From assembly GCF_000420805.1 (NCBI RefSeq), contig NZ_ATVQ01000003.1, forward strand, positions 310,001-374,000: a DNA stretch of 64,000 bases. Reading direction: 5' to 3'. Shown here piece after piece: positions 57,453 through 64,000 of the stretch. Every line of letters begins with the position of its first letter. Positions within the stretch are counted from its first letter, which is position 1. The stretch is from Yaniella halotolerans DSM 15476 (lineage in GTDB: Bacteria; Actinomycetota; Actinomycetes; Actinomycetales; Micrococcaceae). Below the pieces are notes generated by a model. The model saw only the letters and a list, made by a program, of their open reading frames with translations. It had not been told where the DNA came from and searched no databases. Both the position numbers and the translations under genes were made by a program.

Positions 57453-57468
57453 CGTGCATCGGTGCACG
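57453..57468. promoter_or_regulatory. Candidate operator upstream of the metal importer
   Basis: Perfect inverted repeat CGTGCA-TCGG-TGCACG, 37 bases upstream of the ATPase gene. A second weaker motif CTTAGGTAGGTCAGGA begins at 57481; it has one half of a DtxR/MntR-like TTAGGT box. A metal repressor target is a guess. Confidence 0.4.
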
Positions 57469-57705
57469 CCATATGTTGATCTTAGGTAGGTCAGGACGTT
57501 TTGGTTCCTAATCTACGCGGGATTACTTTGCGCTTGGCAGTGCTGCAACGCATCTGAGCATATGTTCGCCTCAACGAACTTTCAAGTCTGATAGTTCGTA
57601 GTCTTGAAGGTTGTTGGTCGACTCACGGCAAGAAATAGGTCGAGCCGTATCGGCGCAGTAGTATGTGACGAAGAAAGCGCTGGTAGGCATATTTGGAGGA
57701 ACCAC

Positions 57706-58971
57706 GTGACCGATTCACTGTATGAAGCCAACGTGCCAGAAAAGCAGCGCACGTCGTTTACGGTTTCGGGATTATGGACTGACATCTTCGGTCGACTAGG
57801 TATGCGAGCACTGCAATTGCTGCTCATCGGCCTCGTCGTTGGCATGGTGGTCGTTGCCCTACTCAATCTGACCGTGGTCGTTATCCCGACCATGATCGGA
57901 GTGATCTTGGCGTGTGCATTGTGGCCATTGGTCCGCCTATGCCGCAAGATCATGTCAAATATATTGGCTGCCTGGACCGTCTTTTTGGGCTCCCTGTTGG
58001 TACTGGGTGGTATTGGGACCGGGCTGGTCTTTTCCGTAATGAACGAATGGCAGACCCTCGTGGACCAAGCTGTTCAAGGGTTCAACCAGCTGCGTTCTTG
58101 GGTCACAGACCTCACCGATAGCTTCGGGATTAGTTTCGGGCAAGAACAAATTGACTCAGCGCTCGACACCGTCACTGACTTTTTGACATCTGCCGAGTTT
58201 GGTACCGGTGCAGTCACAACGATTAGCGCTGCCGGAACGTTCTTCACGAGCTTGGTGCTGCTGTTAGTCATCCTGTTCTTCTTCTTGAAAGACGGCGACC
58301 GCATCTGGGCATTCTTCGTCTCGTGGTCACCGGACCACTACCGTGCAAAATGGATTGCCTCGGGAGATCGCGCGCTGCACACCTTCGGTGGCTACATTCG
58401 TGGTACTGCCATTGTCGCGGCAGCCGATGCCATCGGCATCATGTTGGCACTGTTCATCTTGCAGGTACCACTGGCCCTGCCACTTGGTGTCATTGTCTTC
58501 CTCGGTGGCTTCGTTCCACTGGTCGGTGCGACAGCCGCTGGTGTCTTGGCAACGCTGGTTGCACTGGTCGCCAACGGACCGGTTGTGGCGCTCATCGTGT
58601 TGGCCGCCGTCATCCTGGTCAACCAGCTTGAAGGTAACTTCCTCCAGCCGGTTGTGATGGCCCAGACGCTCAGCCTCCACGCGCTGGTCATCTTGATGGC
58701 CCTGACTGCGGGAACGGTCCTGGCCGGTATTATCGGTGCGGTACTTGCCGTTCCCATGGTTGCGGTGGCCTGGAGCGTCATCAAGGTGTGGACCGATCGC
58801 GATGTAGCAGCCGAATGGGATCCAGTGGATCGCGCGGCCGAGCAAATCGAAGTCGTTGGCATGGAGCGCAAACGTCACGAAGAAGAACTCAAAGAAGAGC
58901 GCAAGGCCGAAAAACAGGCCAAGAAGGCTCGCAAGATTGCCGAAGCTCGAGAGAGGATCAGCGCAGAATAG
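57706..58971 (+). CDS. AI-2E family transporter (PerM/TqsA-like permease), second copy
   Basis: 421 residues from a GTG with TTGGAGGA upstream. About eight hydrophobic helices; FVPLVGATAAGVLATL is the family signature region near the last third. The C-terminal tail is charged and lysine/glutamate rich (KAEKQAKKARK). Divergent from the metal importer and convergent with the osmoprotectant operon. Substrate unknown. Confidence 0.83.
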   Translation: MTDSLYEANVPEKQRTSFTVSGLWTDIFGRLGMRALQLLLIGLVVGMVVVALLNLTVVVIPTMIGVILACALWPLVRLCRKIMSNILAAWTVFLGSLLVLGGIGTGLVFSVMNEWQTLVDQAVQGFNQLRSWVTDLTDSFGISFGQEQIDSALDTVTDFLTSAEFGTGAVTTISAAGTFFTSLVLLLVILFFFLKDGDRIWAFFVSWSPDHYRAKWIASGDRALHTFGGYIRGTAIVAAADAIGIMLALFILQVPLALPLGVIVFLGGFVPLVGATAAGVLATLVALVANGPVVALIVLAAVILVNQLEGNFLQPVVMAQTLSLHALVILMALTAGTVLAGIIGAVLAVPMVAVAWSVIKVWTDRDVAAEWDPVDRAAEQIEVVGMERKRHEEELKEERKAEKQAKKARKIAEARERISAE

Positions 58972-58978
58972 TCGCTAT

Positions 58979-59905
58979 CTATCCCTGCTGCTCCAGCCAC
59001 TGACTGGCAACATCTGCAGCCGGGGCTTCATCTTCGACCGATCGAGTGTTGAGCTCAACGAGGTCCTCTGCCCCCAGTTGGGCTTGGACTTCGTTGAGGG
59101 CGTCGACGGCCTGGTCATCCAGCTCCGCACTGGCAATCGGGACGACGTTTTGCGGCAGGATCAAGTATTCCGGATCTTCCAAGACCACGAGGTCTTCGGC
59201 CTCAATGGCGGGAGACGACGTATAGATATCGGCAACTTGGACATCTCCGTCGGTGAGCGCACCGACAGTTAGCGGTCCACCGGAATCTTCCACCGCTGTC
59301 AGTTCGATGGTGACTCCATAGAGCTCCTGGGCACCTTCGGGCCCGTATGGTCGAGTTTCGAATTCTGAATTCGCCGCCATGGTGACGCTGTCGCCGAGTT
59401 CTGTTAGATCGCCGATGGACGTGAGATCATATTCTTCGGCAGTCTGCGATGTGACCGTATAGGAATCCTGGTCGGTAGCATCGGCAAAGTCGAGGGCTTG
59501 TAGACCATCCGGCAGCACCTCGCTGACTTGTTCGTGAACCTCTTCGGGCGAGCCTGAGTCAGCTTCATCGCTGTAGTACTGCACTAGGTTGCCGGTGTAA
59601 TCGGGCACCAGATCGATCTCGCCAGATTCAAGTTCGGGCATATACACTTCGCGTTGGCCGATTTGAAAATCGCGTTCGACTTCGAATCCCTCATCTTCGA
59701 GCACTTGTGCATAGATCTCAGCGATAATCTCGTTGGAATAGTATGCCTGTGATCCAATGACGATGGTGTCACCGTCGGCTTGGGTGTCGTCGTCTTCCAA
59801 TGGATCTGAATCAGCCCCGCATGCGGTGAGCAGCAGTGCGGCGGCTGCAACGGAAGCTAGCGGAGTGAACAGGGTGCGGGAGTATTTTGTGTGATGAGAG
59901 TTCAT
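58979..59905 (-). CDS. Osmoprotectant ABC transporter solute-binding lipoprotein (OpuC-type)
   Basis: 308 residues. Lipobox LTAC at about 26-29. The body has family features: IGSQAYYSNEIIAEIYAQVLE, PDYTGNLVQYY and a C-terminal QNVVPIA region. Binds choline, glycine betaine or related quaternary amines; the exact ligand is not clear. Last gene of a four-gene operon. Confidence 0.88.
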   Translation of the reverse strand: MNSHHTKYSRTLFTPLASVAAAALLLTACGADSDPLEDDDTQADGDTIVIGSQAYYSNEIIAEIYAQVLEDEGFEVERDFQIGQREVYMPELESGEIDLVPDYTGNLVQYYSDEADSGSPEEVHEQVSEVLPDGLQALDFADATDQDSYTVTSQTAEEYDLTSIGDLTELGDSVTMAANSEFETRPYGPEGAQELYGVTIELTAVEDSGGPLTVGALTDGDVQVADIYTSSPAIEAEDLVVLEDPEYLILPQNVVPIASAELDDQAVDALNEVQAQLGAEDLVELNTRSVEDEAPAADVASQWLEQQG

Positions 59906-59945
59906 GAAACTTCATGCTACGTTTGCGCAATCTGCTCGGCAATCA

Positions 59946-60647
59946 TTAACCGGCGCTAGGTTCTGTAGCTGGTACTGCATGCAGCCGGCGCACGCCAGTT
60001 GGGGTGGCGAACCGTTGGCCAAGGCTGAAGAGGGCATCCACGAGCACCACCAGCACCATGATCCAGATTGAAGCCCCCAGTAGCATCGGGGTGTCCTGCG
60101 TATTAATGCCCAAGAATATGAACCGTCCCAGGCCGCCTGCACCCACATACGCTGCAAGAATTGCTGTGGACATGACCTGGATGAAGGCGGACCGGAGTCC
60201 ACCGACGATCATGGCGAATCCCAGGGGCAAGTGGACTCGGGTAACGAGTTGTCGTGTGGTGAATCCTTGTGCCCGCGCAGCGTCTATCACGGAGGTGTTG
60301 ATCGCAGAGATCCCTGAATATGTGCCGGCGAGAATCGACGGAATCGCGAGGACCACCAGGGCAATCATGGGTGGCACCAGGCCAATGCCCAGCAGTAACC
60401 CAAACAGGGTGATCAGCCCCAGGGTTGGTAAGGCACGTGCTGCGCCGGTGATACCAACGATGACGCCGGAGAACCGACGGGTGTGGCCCATGAACCAGCC
60501 GGCAGGTATGGCCAAAAGGGCCGCGAGGGTCACTGCGAGGGCACTGTACTGCAGGTGTTCTACGCTGCGAATGATCATGTTGTGGCCGTCGGTACTCCAC
60601 GTTTGGGGGTCGACCAGCCAGTTGAAGGTCTCCTGGATTACGTTCAT
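59946..60647 (-). CDS. Osmoprotectant ABC transporter permease
   Basis: 233 residues. Six predicted helices with the SGISAINTSVIDAARAQGF coupling segment (about 116-134), typical of the OpuC/OsmW family. It overlaps the second permease gene by 4 bases (ATGA), so both are coupled. Confidence 0.9.
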   Translation of the reverse strand: MNVIQETFNWLVDPQTWSTDGHNMIIRSVEHLQYSALAVTLAALLAIPAGWFMGHTRRFSGVIVGITGAARALPTLGLITLFGLLLGIGLVPPMIALVVLAIPSILAGTYSGISAINTSVIDAARAQGFTTRQLVTRVHLPLGFAMIVGGLRSAFIQVMSTAILAAYVGAGGLGRFIFLGINTQDTPMLLGASIWIMVLVVLVDALFSLGQRFATPTGVRRLHAVPATEPSAG

Positions 60648-61282
60648 GCGACCTGCTTTTGCCAGGGCATCAAGAGCTTCCCAAGCACCACCAAGAGTGC
60701 ATCACATATTCCAGCCAGGCCAAGAGTCAGAATAATGCCGGTCATGATTTCAGCCAGGATCTGCCGTTGAAACCCATCGGTAAACAGGGTGCCCAACGAC
60801 GGGATGCCGAGTACAGCGCCAACTGTGCACAGGGCAATGGTGGAGGCGGTCACCACCCGCAAGCCGGTCAAAATAATTGGTGCAGCTAACGGGAGCTCGA
60901 CGGTCAAGAACCGGCGAAACCCCGAATAGCCCAGTGCCGTGGCGGCCAGGCGAGTTTCGGACGAGATGGAGTTGAAGCCATCGGCCACCGAACGCACAAG
61001 CAGGGCGATGCCATAGAGTGTCAGCGCGATGACGACATTGCTGCCGTCTCGCATGCCCGCTCCGGTGAGCACGGGGAGCACGATCAATAACGGCAGCGAA
61101 GGGATGGCAAACAGGAGACCGGAGCCGGTAATAATGGGCCCGGAGTAGCGGGGGAGCCGGTGTGCCAACCAGCCCAGCGGAATCGAACAGAGAAGTGCTG
61201 CAACAATAGCTGGGACACTGAGAGCCACGTGCCATCCCAGCGCACTGATGATCGTCTCCAGGTTATTGGTCACCCAGTTCAT
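60644..61282 (-). CDS. Osmoprotectant ABC transporter permease
   Basis: 212 residues. Companion of the other permease gene; SSETRLAATALGYSGFRRFL is its coupling segment (about 127-146). Overlaps the ATPase gene by 4 bases. The pair makes a heterodimeric channel. Confidence 0.9.
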   Translation of the reverse strand: MNWVTNNLETIISALGWHVALSVPAIVAALLCSIPLGWLAHRLPRYSGPIITGSGLLFAIPSLPLLIVLPVLTGAGMRDGSNVVIALTLYGIALLVRSVADGFNSISSETRLAATALGYSGFRRFLTVELPLAAPIILTGLRVVTASTIALCTVGAVLGIPSLGTLFTDGFQRQILAEIMTGIILTLGLAGICDALLVVLGKLLMPWQKQVA

Positions 61283-62115
61283 GCTTGCTCCAGGAAACCT
61301 GCCGGCCGACCGTGCGCGTCCACAATCATGGTGCGACCATCCTCGGTCGTGCGTGTACGCAGGGTCTTGTCGACGGCGTTGAGGCCGAGGAAATCTTCGA
61401 CGAAAGCATTGGCCGGTTGCTCTACAAGCTTGGTGGGGGAGTCCTGTTGCATAATGCGTCCCTGCTCGGCGAGCAAAATGATCTGGTGTCCGAGTCGCAG
61501 GGCTTCACTCATATCGTGGGTCACAAACAGCATTGTGGTGCCGAGCTCGTGCTGAATGTCAACGAGTTGTTGCTGTAGCCCGGTGCGAACCAGCGGGTCC
61601 ACTGCACCAAACGGCTCATCCATCAATAAAATCCGTGGTTCATCAGCCAGCGCTCGGGCCACCCCCACACGCTGAGCCTGTCCACCGGAGAGTTCAGCCG
61701 GATACCGGTCCGCCATGTCCGCTGGCAGTTCCACCATGTCAAGCATGCGATCAACCGATCGCTTCGCTTCGGTACGGCTCGCACCGTTGAGCCGGGGAAC
61801 GACTGCAATATTCTCGGCCACGGTTTTATGCGGCAACAGACCGGCGTGCTGCATAACGTAGCCGATCTTACGTCGTAGCTGCACCGGATTCATATGCGCA
61901 ATGTCGTCACCGTTGATCAGCACGCGACCAGATGTCGGGGCAACCATGCGATTGACCATGCGTAACAGCGTTGTTTTGCCGCAACCCGAGGACCCTGCCA
62001 AGACGGTGATCGTGCCGGTGTCGACGGTAAAGCTTGTATCGCGCACAGCGACAACATCGGCAGCAGAACGGCTGGGACCCGGATAGGTTTTGGTGACCGA
62101 CTCAAATGAGATCAT
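61279..62115 (-). CDS. Osmoprotectant ABC transporter ATP-binding protein
   Basis: 278 residues from this ATG. Walker A GSSGCGKTT near 40-48, signature LSGGQAQR, Walker B ILLMDEPFGAVDPL, in the QAT (quaternary amine) family. No C-terminal CBS domains, which are used for osmosensing in OpuA-like homologues. An ATG ten codons upstream (62145) is an alternative. Confidence 0.92.
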   Translation of the reverse strand: MISFESVTKTYPGPSRSAADVVAVRDTSFTVDTGTITVLAGSSGCGKTTLLRMVNRMVAPTSGRVLINGDDIAHMNPVQLRRKIGYVMQHAGLLPHKTVAENIAVVPRLNGASRTEAKRSVDRMLDMVELPADMADRYPAELSGGQAQRVGVARALADEPRILLMDEPFGAVDPLVRTGLQQQLVDIQHELGTTMLFVTHDMSEALRLGHQIILLAEQGRIMQQDSPTKLVEQPANAFVEDFLGLNAVDKTLRTRTTEDGRTMIVDAHGRPAGFLEQA

Positions 62116-62223
62116 GCTGGAGGTCGCTGTCTTTCGGTTGAACATTTAGGCTGTTCTCGATGCTACTGCCTTGAGCTCATATCATGGCAGGTTTAGCGCA
62201 TCCTGTTGAGGATGGCGAGCCCC

Positions 62224-63918
62224 TTAGCCTTTCTCCCGCAAGTATTTGTGCCGAAAGGCTCGTTCTGCGTGGCGGTCGCCAAGTAGGAGGAGTTTATGCT
62301 CGGGCGTTGTCGGAATCCGTTCGGTCGTTGGCAGCAAGCCCTTGTCACCATTGGTGACGGCGACGATATGACATTCCGTCTCTTCATAGACTCTCAAGTC
62401 GAACAGTGCCGTACCGGCCAGGGATGGCGGCACAGGTACGGGAAATAATTCGTTGCCTTCGGCAATGACTACACGATGGTCAGGCCCGAAATTATTCCAC
62501 AGTGCGGTGGCTCCGATGGTGGCATAGGACAAGACATTATCGGCTCCGGCGCGGTACTGGGTGGCAACGTTGCGTTCGTAGGTGGCACGGCTTACTACTT
62601 GGAGCTCAGGACGTAATCGGCGGCAATACAGCGTGAGATATACGTTGAGATCGTCGTCATGAGAGGTGACCAACACGGCAGCGGCGTCGTCCAGGCCGGC
62701 TTCGCGGAGAACACGCAATTCTGCGGCGTCACCTTCAACACCGTTCAAGTGCGACGGAATGCGATCCGGGATTTTTTCGACGATGGTGTAGGGGACTCCG
62801 GTTTTTTCGAACTCTTCGGCTGCGGCTCGGCCCACCTGGCCACCTCCGAGAATGAGGACTGGACTTTCAGGCTTTGATTTATCATGGAATTTCGCCTCGT
62901 ATTCCTTTAGCACGTCGCCATCGGCGGCGATGATCAGCACTGTTTTCTCATCGATCGGTTGCGTGGTGCCGATGGCCCCCAACCGTCCTAGGCGCATCGT
63001 TGCAAGGATGCGCAAATTCGGGTTCATATGCCGCTGTGCTTGGTCCACGGTTTTACCAACGAGTGCTGTGCCCCTGGCGGCGGCCTCAGCAATATACGTT
63101 TCGCCGAAGTGTCCAATAATATGCGGGCGACCGGTATTCCCAAGGCTGCGTTGTGCCAGTTCCCGACCCAGTGTGGGTGCCAGCTGCAATACGTGATTGG
63201 CGCCGGCTAACTCGAGTACATCTACCGAAGCTTTCTTCTGCGCTGTGACTGCGATCGTGACATCTTGGTCGACTTGACGCACCGTGAATGTGACGTTGCT
63301 GTTCGTCGTGTCAGCCTGCGTTGAGGTCACCATTGCGGCCTGTTCTACGCGGGCCTTCCGATACGTTTCGGGGGAGTCGAGCGAGCCGACCATCGCGCGG
63401 TAACCTTCATCGTGCAATCGACCCGCCTGGTCCGTATCTTCGACAATCACGACCGTTGGTCTACCGGCACGTTTGGCTCTAGCTACTAACGTTTGAGTGA
63501 CGACGTCGAGGCCAGCCAGAATGATGTGTCCCCGGACGTTAGCCGGGACTGAGCGCGGTGCACGGTCTGCTTCTCGCTGATCCATCCAGGGGGCGACAAT
63601 GAACTGCACAAACGAAAATGGCAAAAGTACTACGATCAGTAAAATACCGCTCAACAGCACCAGCATGGAGAACATCCGACCGAGCTCCGAGTCGAATGTG
63701 ATATCTCCATAACCCAAGGTGGACATGGTGGTAATCGTCCAGTACACGGCGTCGGTCCAGCTGTGCGACTGTCCTTCCCTGGCCATCAAAAACTGAAAGG
63801 CGACGCTGTAGGCAAACAATAGTGCCACACCGGTGGAAAAGATCCACAGCACCAGCCGCGAACCGCGATTCTGTTTCAAGGCTCTGGTGACAGACGGTGT
63901 TTTGTCTTTCCGTGCCAA
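62224..63918 (-). CDS. Potassium channel with two RCK domains
   Basis: 564 residues from a TTG with AGGGAG upstream. Two transmembrane helices (about 20-40 and 80-105) flank the selectivity filter TLGYGD (about 68-73). Then come two TrkA_N/TrkA_C units: the first Rossmann half (ILAGLDVVTQTL) lacks the GxGxxG of nucleotide binding, the second (ILGGGQVGRA) keeps it. Two-unit RCK channels occur in Actinobacteria. Last gene in the window; the remaining 80 bases show nothing else. Confidence 0.9.
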   Translation of the reverse strand: MARKDKTPSVTRALKQNRGSRLVLWIFSTGVALLFAYSVAFQFLMAREGQSHSWTDAVYWTITTMSTLGYGDITFDSELGRMFSMLVLLSGILLIVVLLPFSFVQFIVAPWMDQREADRAPRSVPANVRGHIILAGLDVVTQTLVARAKRAGRPTVVIVEDTDQAGRLHDEGYRAMVGSLDSPETYRKARVEQAAMVTSTQADTTNSNVTFTVRQVDQDVTIAVTAQKKASVDVLELAGANHVLQLAPTLGRELAQRSLGNTGRPHIIGHFGETYIAEAAARGTALVGKTVDQAQRHMNPNLRILATMRLGRLGAIGTTQPIDEKTVLIIAADGDVLKEYEAKFHDKSKPESPVLILGGGQVGRAAAEEFEKTGVPYTIVEKIPDRIPSHLNGVEGDAAELRVLREAGLDDAAAVLVTSHDDDLNVYLTLYCRRLRPELQVVSRATYERNVATQYRAGADNVLSYATIGATALWNNFGPDHRVVIAEGNELFPVPVPPSLAGTALFDLRVYEETECHIVAVTNGDKGLLPTTERIPTTPEHKLLLLGDRHAERAFRHKYLREKG

Positions 63919-64000
63919 ACTGACTCCCTAAACCTACTCGGACGGTACGGACTTCGAAATTGCTGGTATGCATCCTGCGGCACGGCGCAGAAAAATGTAG

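Noticed and set aside
58327-58878. 183-codon frame antisense to the second AI-2E gene
   Set aside because: Composition (many His, Gln, Asp) is what antisense to membrane helices gives; no start signal.

Overview
The window is chromosomal DNA of an actinobacterium, most likely a member of the Micrococcales close to Micrococcaceae. Reasons: a one-piece atp operon with a long 270-residue delta subunit and a short 89-residue epsilon subunit, the actinobacterial families DUF2550, DUF3039, DUF2017 and DUF222/HNH (13E12-like), the NucS mismatch endonuclease, an ArsC of the type that works with mycothiol, GTG and TTG starts, and moderately high GC by eye. The genus cannot be fixed from sequence alone. 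No phage, IS element, CRISPR array or rRNA was seen; the only RNA gene found is tRNA-Leu(UAG).

Layout. 1-7372: ATP synthase operon (atpB cut by the window edge, then E, F, H, A, G, D, C) plus a DUF2550 gene, closed by a strong terminator. 7445-12884: a truncated NagA-like amidohydrolase overlapping nucS, a small zinc-finger-like gene, an AI-2E family permease and a large two-ectodomain membrane protein. 12927-18827: thioredoxin/TPR co-chaperone, an ABC exporter pair, DUF3039, a DEAD/DEAH helicase and a small membrane protein. 18974-23655 (minus): a DUF222 HNH protein and the NAD salvage pair pncB-pncA. 23756-28900 (plus): the housekeeping run clpS, DUF2017, murI, metallo-beta-lactamase-fold hydrolase, rph, rdgB, exonuclease-BRCT. 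28946-33717: membrane protein, catalase, peptidase-like secreted protein, FUSC protein, YjbR/MmcQ protein. 33724-36903: a divergent arsenic locus (arsR with a cysteine desulfurase on one side, acr3-arsC on the other). 36939-47019: DUF2207 membrane protein, Pcm, a heme-oxygenase-like diiron protein coupled to a CDGSH iron-sulfur protein, a methyltransferase, a degenerate ADP-ribosylglycohydrolase, and sbcD-sbcC. 47020-54141: a Na/Pi cotransporter behind two PHO-box-like repeats, a second DUF222 HNH protein, malate:quinone oxidoreductase and an orphan Tat-exported solute-binding protein. 54222-64000: tRNA-Leu, bcp with a Mn-type ABC importer, a second AI-2E permease, an OpuC-type osmoprotectant importer and a two-RCK potassium channel.

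Most of this is ordinary chromosome. The observations best worth following are the translationally coupled diiron oxidase/CDGSH pair with a complete HDO ligand set (39925-41081), the ADP-ribosylglycohydrolase that has lost its metal-binding aspartates and sits divergent to sbcDC (41762-42664), the PHO-box-like tandem repeats before the phosphate transporter, the cysteine desulfurase inside the arsenic locus, hairpins in several gaps of the atp operon, and a recurring -10-to-ATG spacing of 6-7 bases that predicts several leaderless mRNAs.
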